Source: JBPBQZ01 sp050955105
Lineage (GTDB): Bacteria; Pseudomonadota; Gammaproteobacteria; Burkholderiales; Burkholderiaceae
NCBI GenBank assembly: GCA_050955105.1
Contig: JBPBQZ010000028.1
Span: 1-12,343, forward strand
Length of the DNA: 12,343 bases
Direction of reading: 5' to 3'
Below are positions 6,267 through 12,343 of the stretch, piece after piece. Position 1 is the first letter of the stretch; each line of letters opens with the position of its first letter. Position numbers and translations under genes: made by a program. Below the pieces are notes generated by a model, which was not told where the DNA came from, searched no databases, and was given only the letters and a program-made list of their open reading frames with translations.

Positions 6267-6312
6267 GCGCGCCGAGCGGCCTTCGCTTCGCGGCCCGGCT
6301 CCTCCGGCGCGC
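6267..6312 (+). promoter_or_regulatory. Stable hairpin at the 5' end of the trmB transcript
   Basis: GCGCGCCG (6267-6274) pairs perfectly with CGGCGCGC (6305-6312). Inside, AGC (6275-6277) pairs with GCT (6298-6300) and GGCC (6278-6281) with GGCC (6292-6295), with a 2-base bulge. The structure would sit at the very start of the mRNA predicted from the TATACT box, 24 bases before the chosen start codon. It could protect the 5' end or limit ribosome loading. Confidence 0.5.
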
Positions 6313-6336
6313 CAACGAACCCGATGCCGTTCCAGC

Positions 6337-7119
6337 ATGAGCTCAAACGATCCGCGCACCCCCTCGGCCCCACCACAAGAAGATGATGTGACCTACGGCA
6401 TTGCTGCATCCGAAGCCGCTGCCGCGCTCGCGCCCGACGATCCACGCCGTCGACGGATTCGCAGCTATGTGCTGCGTGCCGGACGCGTATCGGACGGACA
6501 GCGGCGTGCGATGCAGACACTAGGACCGCGTTTTGTGCAGCCCTATACATCGGCTCGCATCGACTGGGCTGACGTGTTCGGCCGCAACGCCCCGCTGATA
6601 CTGGAGATAGGCTTCGGCATGGGCGGCACCACGGCGGAAATCGCCACACGGCGTGCTGACGACAATTTCCTCGGCGTGGAAGTGCATGAGCCAGGCGTCG
6701 GCGCATTGCTGAAATTGGTAGGCGACACGGGCTTGCAGAACGTGCGCATTGTCCAGCACGACGCCGTGGAGGTGCTGGAAAACATGCTCGAACCAGGCAG
6801 CCTCGCCGGCGTGCATATCTTCTTTCCCGACCCTTGGCACAAGGCCCGTCACAACAAGCGGCGTTTGATTCAGCCACCGTTCGTGCGGCTGCTGGCCGAC
6901 AAGCTGGCCGACGGCGCCTATCTACACTGCGCGACCGACTGGCAGCACTACGCTGAACAAATGCTCGAGGTATTGAGCGCCGAGCCGCTGCTGGCGAACA
7001 CCACGGCGGCGTACGCGCCGCGACCCGACTATCGTCCGCTGACCAAATTCGAGAAACGCGGGCTGGCGCTCGGTCATGGGGTTTGGGACCTGGTGTTCAG
7101 GCGACTTCCTCGCGACTGA
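6337..7119 (+). CDS. trmB: tRNA (guanine-N7-)-methyltransferase TrmB
   Basis: The 260-residue protein methylates G46 of the tRNA variable loop using S-adenosylmethionine, acting in the cytoplasm. SAM motif I is ILEIGFGMGG (residues 88-97), the cofactor acid region is GVEVHEPG (113-120), and the family signature FFPDPWHKARHNKRR (162-176) with TKFEKRG (236-242) is intact; LGHGVWDL closes the protein. The frame is open to an ATG at 6214, but that would lie upstream of the TATACT promoter and add about 41 Arg-rich residues unlike the family, so I chose ATG 6337; GTG 6388, behind AAGAAG, is an alternative that still keeps all motifs. The 5' leader is strongly structured. Its 3' end is 23 bases from the opposing DUF1439 gene. 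Confidence 0.95.
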   Translation: MSSNDPRTPSAPPQEDDVTYGIAASEAAAALAPDDPRRRRIRSYVLRAGRVSDGQRRAMQTLGPRFVQPYTSARIDWADVFGRNAPLILEIGFGMGGTTAEIATRRADDNFLGVEVHEPGVGALLKLVGDTGLQNVRIVQHDAVEVLENMLEPGSLAGVHIFFPDPWHKARHNKRRLIQPPFVRLLADKLADGAYLHCATDWQHYAEQMLEVLSAEPLLANTTAAYAPRPDYRPLTKFEKRGLALGHGVWDLVFRRLPRD

Positions 7120-7142
7120 CCGATACCGCGCCACGATCATCC

Positions 7143-7754
7143 TCATTGCTCGACGATCTGTACCTTCACCCCACTGGGTACCACCGTTATCGCACCCGGC
7201 GCATAGTGCACACCAGCGAAGGAAAGCTGGTCCGGCTTGAACTGATACACCGGATAGCCGTCGAGCAATTGCTTGGCCAGCACACCTGCCGCATCACCCA
7301 ACTGTTGCGCGAGATCGCCGCCCAATTGGCTGAAGTCCGCGCTCACCAGGCGTGGATCGCGCAAGACCACGGCCAGGCGCGTTGCGTCGTAGACCAAGGC
7401 GCTGTCGAGCGCGAAGCTGCCATTGAAAGGCTGTGCGAGCAGCGTGCTGGTGACTTGGGCGTCGAAGGCGATACCCAGTCGATTGGTGTCAGGCAATAGT
7501 GAGACGCGCGGATTGGCAAGCACCAGCTCGAACAAGCCTTCCATCCGACGTCGATAGGGGAACTTGCGCGCCACCACGCTCTGCACTTGCGCGCGCGAAA
7601 ACGTGTATTGATCAGGAATGAATGGGAATATGCTGGCTTGTGCGCGGGCCACCGCGCCCGGCACAAGCGCGCTCAGTAGCCAACTGGCGCCAAGGCCGCC
7701 GCCCCATGCCAGCAGAAAGCCGCGACGGCGCGGCGATGCGGGCGATTGCTTCAA
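7143..7754 (-). CDS. DUF1439 periplasmic protein, Tat-type signal, TTG start
   Basis: A 203-residue exported protein. The N-terminus has a twin-arginine-like motif, RRRGFLLA (residues 9-16), a hydrophobic stretch to about residue 36 and a likely cleavage site after ARAQA (36-40). There is no lipobox cysteine, unlike E. coli YceB, the lipoprotein member of this family. The mature part fits DUF1439: FPFIPDQYTFSRAQVQ, KFPYRRRMEGLFELVLANPRVSLLPDTNRLGI and a C-terminal PVYQFKPDQLSFAGVHYAPGAITVVPSGVKVQI. The fold is of the tubular lipid-binding type in YceB-like proteins, but the function is not known. The start codon is TTG at 7754, justified by a perfect AAGGAGG (plus-strand 7762-7768) spaced 7 bases from it; no ATG is available nearby in the frame. 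Convergent with trmB. Confidence 0.88.
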   Translation of the reverse strand: MKQSPASPRRRGFLLAWGGGLGASWLLSALVPGAVARAQASIFPFIPDQYTFSRAQVQSVVARKFPYRRRMEGLFELVLANPRVSLLPDTNRLGIAFDAQVTSTLLAQPFNGSFALDSALVYDATRLAVVLRDPRLVSADFSQLGGDLAQQLGDAAGVLAKQLLDGYPVYQFKPDQLSFAGVHYAPGAITVVPSGVKVQIVEQ

Positions 7755-7830
7755 TTGAGTGCCTCCTTCGTTTACTACGACGGTCGAGCCGCCTGCCGTG
7801 ATAGTAACGGAAGAAGAGTTGGCGTCCGTT

Positions 7831-7839
7831 TGCTACAAT
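7831..7839 (+). promoter_or_regulatory. Extended -10 promoter of the pcm-like/rhodanese unit
   Basis: TGC-TACAAT at 7831-7839 is an extended -10 element (TG-N-TACAAT). No -35 is recognisable at the right distance, which extended -10 promoters tolerate. The predicted start is near 7846, giving a C-rich leader of about 28 bases before ATG 7874. Confidence 0.52.
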
Positions 7840-7873
7840 CGCCCCCACCCCTTTCAGCACCCACAACGGCAAA

Positions 7874-8539
7874 ATGGCAGCCATGATGAATTACGAGCAG
7901 GCACGTTTCAATATGATCGAGCAGCAGATTCGTCCCTGGGAAGTGCTCGACCAGGACGTGCTCGATCTGCTTTCGGTCGTCAAGCGCGAAAACTTCGTGC
8001 CGTCGGCCTATCGCGACCTCGCTTTCGCCGATCTCGAAATTCCGCTGCCGGGCAAGCAGCAGATGCTGTCGCCGAAGGTCGAGGCGCGCATCCTGCAGGA
8101 AATCGCCCTGAAGAAGCATGAGTCGGTGCTGGAAATCGGCACCGGTTCGGGCTATATGGCGGCACTGCTGGCCGCGCGCGCACAGCAGGTTCTGACGGTG
8201 GAACGGCTGCCCGAGCTGGTGACGCTGGCGCAACAAAATCTGCTCACCAACAGCGTATCGAATGCCGAGGTGATTCAGGGTGATGGCGCGCTGGGCTGGC
8301 CCGGTGCCGCGCCTTACGACGCAATCGTCGTATCGGGCGGCCTGCCGGTGCTGCCGCAACAGATTCTCGAACAACTGAAAATCGGCGGCCGACTGGCAGC
8401 CTTCGTCGGCGGTGCGCCGGTGATGCGCGCGCAAGTGGCCACGCGCTTGAGCGAAACCGAGTATCGAATCATCGATATTTTCGAAACCTTTGTCGAACCG
8501 CTGGTCGGCGCACTGCAGCCCACGCGTTTCCGTTTCTGA
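7874..8539 (+). CDS. Protein-L-isoaspartate O-methyltransferase family protein (Pcm-like)
   Basis: A 221-residue SAM-dependent methyltransferase of the PIMT family. Members repair isoaspartate in aged proteins by methylating its carboxylate. SAM motif I is VLEIGTGSGY (residues 85-94), with acid E110 ending the next strand (LTVE) and DAIVVSGG (149-156) as motif II. It is the variant common in beta- and gammaproteobacteria that begins with ARFNMIEQQIRPWEVLD. In the active-site loop the canonical T-I-S-Q-P-Y of E. coli Pcm is replaced by QMLSPK (63-68), so true repair activity is uncertain. ATG 7874 is used; ATG 7886 would give an N-terminus closer to relatives, and neither has a good ribosome site. 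The rhodanese gene starts 15 bases after its stop, so the two are cotranscribed. Confidence 0.9.
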   Translation: MAAMMNYEQARFNMIEQQIRPWEVLDQDVLDLLSVVKRENFVPSAYRDLAFADLEIPLPGKQQMLSPKVEARILQEIALKKHESVLEIGTGSGYMAALLAARAQQVLTVERLPELVTLAQQNLLTNSVSNAEVIQGDGALGWPGAAPYDAIVVSGGLPVLPQQILEQLKIGGRLAAFVGGAPVMRAQVATRLSETEYRIIDIFETFVEPLVGALQPTRFRF

Positions 8540-8554
8540 AGCAGGTTCCGCGTA

Positions 8555-8878
8555 ATGCTCCAGATAACCGCTCCTGAACTCGCCGCCTGGCTGGCCGACC
8601 CGGCTCGCCCGGCGCCTACGCTGCTCGACGTCCGTGAACCGTGGGAAGTTCAAACCTGCGCGTTGCCCGGCATCGTCGCCATCCCCTTGCGCGAGGTGCC
8701 GGTGCGTTCCTCAGCCTTGAGCCAGGATGGACCGATCGTCTGCATCTGCCATCACGGCGCGCGCAGCGCCCAGGCGGCGATGTTCCTCGCGTCACGCGGT
8801 TTCGAGGATGTGATCAATCTGCAAGGCGGCATGGACGCCTGGTCGCGACAGGTCGATCCGTCCGTACCTGTTTATTGA
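8555..8878 (+). CDS. Single-domain rhodanese-like sulfurtransferase
   Basis: A 107-residue single rhodanese domain. The N-terminal LLDVREPWEV (23-32) and the active-site loop CHHGARS (65-71) with catalytic C65 are intact, followed by AAMFLASRGFEDVINLQGGMDAWSRQVDPSVPVY, the usual domain end. The six-residue loop C-x-x-x-x-R fits sulfurtransferases of the GlpE/PspE size class, which carry persulfide sulfur on C65. There is no signal peptide, so it is cytoplasmic. It lies 15 bases after the Pcm-like gene and is surely in the same operon. In relatives I recall, this pair is followed by a TolC-type outer membrane gene; here a 410-base gap and the urea transporter follow instead. Confidence 0.93.
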   Translation: MLQITAPELAAWLADPARPAPTLLDVREPWEVQTCALPGIVAIPLREVPVRSSALSQDGPIVCICHHGARSAQAAMFLASRGFEDVINLQGGMDAWSRQVDPSVPVY

Positions 8879-8913
8879 GCGGGCTTTGGATTTACCGTAA
8901 CGCCTGCGTTCAT

Positions 8914-8995
8914 GCGCGGCTTGGGGCCGCGTCCGCGCTCCCCGCTGTAGCCCTTCCCTTGCTCGACGACACGCCTCGCAACTACGAGGCGTCTC
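8914..8995 (+). terminator. Two hairpins after the rhodanese gene (possible 3' end signal)
   Basis: The first stem is CGCGGC (8915-8920) with GCCGCG (8926-8931), loop TTGGG. The second is a perfect eight-pair stem, ACGCCTCG (8971-8978) with CGAGGCGT (8985-8992), loop CAACTA, extended by two more pairs beyond a mismatch. Neither is followed by a T run. They may mark the end of the methyltransferase-rhodanese transcript by Rho-assisted termination or stabilise its 3' end. Confidence 0.38.
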
Positions 8996-9022
8996 TGCTC
9001 GAACCGCTCCCACGTCTGCTCA

Positions 9023-9119
9023 TGCACCGATTTAATGCGTCAAAAGACGTATTGCGCCGGCGATTTGCGCGTGCACCAAGAAAAAGCATCGACCTATCGG
9101 CGCGCACCGTTGCGGACGT
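9023..9119 (+). promoter_or_regulatory. NtrC-like enhancer sites upstream of urtA
   Basis: NtrC binds TGCACC-N5-GGTGCA dyads. TGCACC-N5-AATGCG lies at 9023-9039 and TGCACC-N5-AAAGCA at 9072-9088: a perfect left half and three of six bases on the right in both. CGCACC at 9103-9108, followed at 5 bases by GGACGT, is a weaker third. Their centres are about 190, 143 and 112 bases before the predicted urtA start, the normal enhancer distance for a sigma-54 activator. NtrC is the expected activator for urea uptake but the right halves are poor. Confidence 0.52.
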
Positions 9120-9143
9120 GAGCGTCCCGTTATCGGCATAAAT

Positions 9144-9176
9144 CGCGCTTGCGCCAAGCGGCGCGCCGCGTGCTTT
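9144..9176 (+). other. GC-rich hairpin followed by T5, before the urt promoter
   Basis: CGCTTG (9146-9151) pairs with CAAGCG (9155-9160) around a 3-base loop; an alternative is GCGCC (9151-9155) with GGCGC (9160-9164). A T5 run follows at 9173-9177 after further GC-rich sequence. It could be the true terminator of the upstream operon or shield the urt promoter from read-through. A 14-base copy of part of it recurs after urtA (10629-10642). Confidence 0.3.
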
Positions 9177-9195
9177 TTACCGCTTTTCTCCAGAA

Positions 9196-9211
9196 TGGCA
9201 TGGGCCTTGCA
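9196..9211 (+). promoter_or_regulatory. Sigma-54 (RpoN) promoter of urtA
   Basis: TGGCATG-GGCC-TTGCA matches the sigma-54 consensus TGGCAYG-N4-TTGCW at every defined base, with the GG at 9197-9198 and the GC at 9209-9210. Transcription should begin near 9222, giving a leader of about 67 bases to the urtA ATG. RpoN promoters need an activator of the NtrC type, and NtrC-like sites lie upstream. Confidence 0.88.
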
Positions 9212-9288
9212 TTGAACGATCCGCGCGATCATTTGCTGGGCGCCACTACCGATTTCAAAAAACGGGTTCTGGATAAAAGGAAGATTTG

Positions 9289-10590
9289 ATGAACAGACGC
9301 AATTTGCTCAAGCTCGGTTCGATGTCGGGCGCGCTTGCGGCCGCTGGCCACACATCGATGCTTTGGGCGCAAGACAAGGCGCCGATCAAAGTCGGCATCT
9401 TGCATTCGCTGTCGGGGACCATGGCAATTTCCGAGACGTCGCTGAAGGACGTTGCGTTGATGACGATCGATTCCATCAACAAGAGCGGCGGCGTGATGGG
9501 CCGGCAGCTGCAACCGGTAGTAGTCGACCCGGCTTCGAACTGGCCGCTATTCGCGGAAAAAGCGCGTCAGCTGCTTACGCAAGATAAAGTCGCCGTGACT
9601 TTCGGCTGCTGGACGTCAGTGTCGCGCAAGTCGGTGCTGCCGGTGTACGAAGAACTCAACGGGCTGCTCTTCTACCCGGTGCAGTATGAAGGCGAAGAAA
9701 TGTCGCGCAATGTGTTCTACACCGGCGCGGCGCCGAATCAGCAGGCAATTCCGGCGGTGGAATACATGATGAGCGCGGAAGGCGGCGGCGCGAAGCGCTT
9801 CTTCCTGCTGGGCACCGACTATGTGTATCCGCGTACGACGAATAAGATCCTGCGCGCCTTCCTGCATTCAAAGGGCGTGAAAGACGAAGATATTCAAGAG
9901 GTCTACACGCCGTTCAGCCATAGCGACTATCAAACCATCGTCGCCAACATCAAGACCTTCTCGCAAGGCGGCAAGACGGCGGTGATCTCCACCGTCAATG
10001 GCGATTCCAATGTGCCGTTCTACAAGGAACTGGGCAACCAGGGCCTGAAGGCCTCCGACGTGCCAGTGGTGGCGTTCTCGGTGGGCGAAGAAGAACTGCG
10101 CGGCATCGACACCACACCGCTGGTGGGCAACCTGGCCGCATGGAACTACTTCATGTCGCTGCGCAATCCGGTCAACGACCGCTTCAAGAAACAGTTCCTG
10201 GCGTGGGTGAAATCGCAAAACCTGCCGGGTGGCGACAAGCGCGTCACCAACGATCCGATGGAAGCCACCTTTGTCGGCATCCATATGTGGAAGCAGGCGG
10301 TCGAAAAAGCGCATAGCACCGATGTCGACAAGGTGCGTCCGGCGATGATCGGCCAGACCTTCGCGGCACCGTCTGGCTTCACGCTCACGATGGACGGCAA
10401 TCACCATCTGCACAAGCCGGTGATGATCGGCGAAGTGCGTGCCGATGGTCAGTTCAACGTGGTCTGGAAGACCAAGACGGCGATTCGTGCACAGCCGTGG
10501 AGCCCGTATATCCCGGGTAACGAAAGCAAGCCTGCCACGGTCAGCCAGCTCGACTCTACGCAAACGGCTCCGGCCGCACGCGCTGCCTAA
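9289..10590 (+). CDS. urtA: Urea ABC transporter substrate-binding protein UrtA
   Basis: The 433-residue periplasmic binding protein captures urea for the UrtABCDE importer. It begins with a twin-arginine motif, NRRNLLK (residues 2-8), a hydrophobic region to about 26 and likely cleavage near WAQ-D, so export in folded form by Tat is expected. The mature part is a type I periplasmic binding protein (Peripla_BP_5/6): IKVGILHSLSGTMAISE at 33-49, then FGCWTSVSRKSVLPVYEE and the UrtA hallmark LLFYPVQYEGEEMSRNVFYTGAAPNQQAIPA (126-156). I start at ATG 9289, with AAGGA (9277-9281) 7 bases upstream, rather than the TTG directly before it. The gene lies 77 bases behind a sigma-54 promoter and 210 bases before urtB. 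The C-terminal tail, rich in Ala, Thr and Ser, is low in structure. Confidence 0.97.
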   Translation: MNRRNLLKLGSMSGALAAAGHTSMLWAQDKAPIKVGILHSLSGTMAISETSLKDVALMTIDSINKSGGVMGRQLQPVVVDPASNWPLFAEKARQLLTQDKVAVTFGCWTSVSRKSVLPVYEELNGLLFYPVQYEGEEMSRNVFYTGAAPNQQAIPAVEYMMSAEGGGAKRFFLLGTDYVYPRTTNKILRAFLHSKGVKDEDIQEVYTPFSHSDYQTIVANIKTFSQGGKTAVISTVNGDSNVPFYKELGNQGLKASDVPVVAFSVGEEELRGIDTTPLVGNLAAWNYFMSLRNPVNDRFKKQFLAWVKSQNLPGGDKRVTNDPMEATFVGIHMWKQAVEKAHSTDVDKVRPAMIGQTFAAPSGFTLTMDGNHHLHKPVMIGEVRADGQFNVVWKTKTAIRAQPWSPYIPGNESKPATVSQLDSTQTAPAARAA

Positions 10591-10609
10591 AGTCTGTCGG
10601 GCAGCTTCA

Positions 10610-10642
10610 TGGCGCGGCATTTTTGGTATGCGCCAAGCGGCG
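10610..10642 (+). other. Hairpin and repeated 14-mer after urtA
   Basis: TGGCGC (10610-10615) pairs perfectly with GCGCCA (10630-10635) across a 14-base loop. The 14-mer TGCGCCAAGCGGCG (10629-10642) is an exact copy of 9150-9163 upstream of urtA. A hairpin here could protect the 3' end of a separate urtA message. Confidence 0.35.
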
Positions 10643-10725
10643 TGCGGCGGCCTTAACTGGGCGGTTCAGTTCGGTTAATGCTTCGACGGCACGCACGCCG
10701 CACCCGCTCTTCTTTCATCACGCCA

Positions 10726-10760
10726 GGCACCGACCGGTTTATGGCCGGTGCCGTTTGCTT
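10726..10760 (+). terminator. Intercistronic hairpin between urtA and urtB (partial terminator)
   Basis: GGCACCG (10726-10732) pairs perfectly with CGGTGCC (10746-10752) around a 13-base loop and is followed by GTTTGCTT, a weak T tract. Partial termination here would give more binding protein than permease, the usual need in ABC importers. Confidence 0.42.
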
Positions 10761-10800
10761 CTCGCCTGCCGTTTGCGCAGCCGAAAGACCAAGGTCAAGC

Positions 10801-12343
10801 ATGCCTCTGTCATCGCATCCGCCCATTCGTAGCGCCATGGTTCGAAGCGACCGCCATGCTGCGGCGCGCTTTGTTATTTCAAGATATTCAGGGCTGCGCC
10901 GCTTGGTAGCGCAGACCCTGCTCGCGGCATTGCTAGGTGTCGGCGCGCTGTCGAGCATGCCGGCGATGGCCGCGCTCGATGCGCACGTGGTGCAGCCGCT
11001 GGGTGCCGATGATTTCGATGCGAAAGCCGATGCGATATCGCAGCTTATCGTCGAAGGCAGTCCGGATGCGCTGGCACTGCTGACCGCTCTGCAAAGCGGC
11101 AACGTGCTGGCAACCGACAGCGGCCAAGTGGTCGTGCAACAAGGCGACGATTATCTGGATGCCGCCACGGGCAAGAAACTCGATCCGCAGGCGCCGGCAT
11201 TGCAAAGCGCGCAGGCTATCACGCTGAACAACCTGCTGCGCGCGCGCATCGACGCAGGCATCGCCGCGCTGCAACTGAGCTCGCCCGACCTGACGGTACG
11301 ACGCGCGGCCACCGCCGCCTTGCTGAAGACGCCGCCGCAACCCTCGCTGAAAACACCGGTGGCCCGCGCACGCGACAAGGAAACCGACCCTACGCTCAAG
11401 AAGCAGCTCGATACTCTGTGGGCAATGACCGCGATGCACGATCCCGACGCCGCGACGCGTCTGGAAGCCGTGGAGCTGGTGGCCGCGCGCCGCAATCTCG
11501 AAATGACCGAGTTGTTCGTACCCTTTGTCACGAAGAATGCGGATGGCAGTTACGCGGAGCCTGACCCGGCAGTACGCGCTGCTGCGCAAAAGGGACTCGA
11601 TGAACTGGTGAGTATCCGTCGCGCCAGCGATATCGCCGGCACGCTGTTCGCGGGCTTGAGCCTGGGCAGTGTGCTGTTGCTCGCGGCACTCGGCCTGGCG
11701 ATCACCTACGGTGTGATCGGCGTCATCAATATGGCGCATGGCGAGTTCCTGATGGTGGGCGCCTATGCGACCTATGTCGTAGAGAACCTGTTCGGCCATT
11801 ACGCGCCGGGCGCGATAGCCTGGTATCCGCTGGTGGCCGTGCCGGTGTCGTTTGCCGTCGCGGCGCTGTGTGGCATCGCACTGGAACGGCTGGTGTTGCG
11901 CTTTCTCTACGGCCGACCGCTGGAAACCCTGCTGACCACCTTCGGCATAAGCCTGCTGATGATGCAAGCAGTACGCACCATTTTCGGCGCGCAGAACGTG
12001 CAGGTCAGCAACCCGAGCTGGATGAGCGGCGGCTTCGAGATCATTCCGAACCTGATTCTTCCCTATAACCGATTGGTGATTCTGGCCTTCTCGGTAGCCG
12101 TGGTGGCGATAGCGTGGGCGGTGTTGAACCGCACGCGGCTCGGCCTGTTCGTGCGCGCCGTAACGCAAAACCGTCGCATGGCGGCTTGCGTCGGCGTGCG
12201 TACCGCGCATGTCGACACCTACGCCTTCGCTTTCGGTGCGGGCATCGCCGGCCTGGGCGGCTGCGCGCTGTCTCAAATTGGCAATGTGGGGCCCGACCTG
12301 GGCCAGACCTACATCATCGACTCCTTCATGGCGGTGGTGCTGG
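10801..12343 (+). CDS. urtB: Urea ABC transporter permease UrtB (3' end outside window)
   Basis: The frame runs open to the window edge, giving 514 residues; UrtB proteins of this long type have about 530-540, so only the tail is missing. ATG 10801 follows AAGG (10791-10794) with 6 bases spacing; ATG 10837 is possible but lacks a ribosome site, and the frame is also open further upstream. A signal sequence (hydrophobic core LVAQTLLAALLGVGALSS, ending MPAMA) leads to a periplasmic region with HEAT-like repeats to about residue 275, for example SSPDLTVRRAATAALL and DPDAATRLEAVELVAARR. The LivH-type permease domain starts near residue 277 and shows GLSLGSVLLLAALGLAITYG and INMAHGEFLMVGAY. It forms the membrane channel with UrtC; UrtD and UrtE ATPases should follow. 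Confidence 0.95.
   Translation, partial: MPLSSHPPIRSAMVRSDRHAAARFVISRYSGLRRLVAQTLLAALLGVGALSSMPAMAALDAHVVQPLGADDFDAKADAISQLIVEGSPDALALLTALQSGNVLATDSGQVVVQQGDDYLDAATGKKLDPQAPALQSAQAITLNNLLRARIDAGIAALQLSSPDLTVRRAATAALLKTPPQPSLKTPVARARDKETDPTLKKQLDTLWAMTAMHDPDAATRLEAVELVAARRNLEMTELFVPFVTKNADGSYAEPDPAVRAAAQKGLDELVSIRRASDIAGTLFAGLSLGSVLLLAALGLAITYGVIGVINMAHGEFLMVGAYATYVVENLFGHYAPGAIAWYPLVAVPVSFAVAALCGIALERLVLRFLYGRPLETLLTTFGISLLMMQAVRTIFGAQNVQVSNPSWMSGGFEIIPNLILPYNRLVILAFSVAVVAIAWAVLNRTRLGLFVRAVTQNRRMAACVGVRTAHVDTYAFAFGAGIAGLGGCALSQIGNVGPDLGQTYIIDSFMAVVL

Noticed and set aside
6214..6336. Upstream ATG extension of TrmB
   Set aside because: It precedes the predicted transcript start near 6265, adds about 41 Arg-rich residues foreign to the family, and reads through a hairpin.
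6011..6877. 288-codon minus-strand frame running through the tRNA and trmB
   Set aside because: It would translate the tRNA gene and is opposite the conserved TrmB motifs.
8641..9141. Plus-strand frame that continues from within the rhodanese gene into the 8879-9288 gap
   Set aside because: It is out of frame with the rhodanese, has no independent ribosome site in the gap and no recognisable domain.
10933..12276. 447-codon open frame on the minus strand opposite urtB
   Set aside because: Its translation is rich in His, Arg, Gln and Gly without any domain, and the opposite strand encodes a clear UrtB. It is a high-GC shadow frame.
1..12343. CRISPR arrays, insertion sequences, prophage or integrase signatures
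   Set aside because: No regularly spaced repeats, transposase or integrase motifs, terminal inverted repeats or attachment-site duplications of the tRNA gene were seen.

Overview
The window looks like an ordinary chromosomal segment of a GC-rich proteobacterium. Gene content and protein flavour point to a gammaproteobacterium of the Xanthomonadales/Lysobacterales, most likely Rhodanobacteraceae (Dyella, Rhodanobacter, Frateuria type); a betaproteobacterium cannot be excluded without a search. No insertion sequence, phage gene, CRISPR array or integration scar is visible.

Layout from left to right. Positions 1-1000 hold the 3' end of a small lipoprotein gene, convergent with an RcsB-like NarL/LuxR-family response regulator that has no kinase gene beside it here. 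Positions 1159-3208 carry a 12-helix MFS transporter and a DUF1345 membrane protein on the plus strand. Positions 3216-5103 hold a LysR-type regulator divergent from an aldo/keto reductase of the PdxI (YdbC) pyridoxal reductase type. Positions 5104-6014 are the most informative regulatory stretch: a promoter, a yybP-ykoY manganese riboswitch, an intrinsic terminator whose 5' arm overlaps the riboswitch P1 stem, and a TMEM165/GDT1 (UPF0016, MneA-type) manganese exporter gene. Reading the pairing gives an ON switch: manganese stabilises the aptamer, breaks the terminator and lets the exporter be made. A tRNA-Gly(CCC) gene with encoded CCA follows on the minus strand, ending 2 bases from the exporter stop codon.

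Positions 6250-8878 hold trmB (tRNA m7G46 methyltransferase) behind a strong 5' leader hairpin, a convergent Tat-exported DUF1439 protein that starts at TTG behind a perfect Shine-Dalgarno, and a two-gene unit of a divergent Pcm-like methyltransferase and a single-domain rhodanese. Positions 8879-9288 are a 410-base gap with three hairpins, three NtrC-like half-site arrangements and a textbook sigma-54 promoter. Positions 9289-12343 are urtA and the start of urtB, the first two genes of a urea ABC transporter, with urtB cut by the window end. Together these predict that urea uptake is switched on by NtrC and RpoN under nitrogen limitation.

I see no clearly new system. The best second-look items are the manganese switch with its readable mutually exclusive folds, the sigma-54/NtrC control region of urt, the orphan RcsB-like regulator with phased repeats upstream, and the structured leader of trmB.
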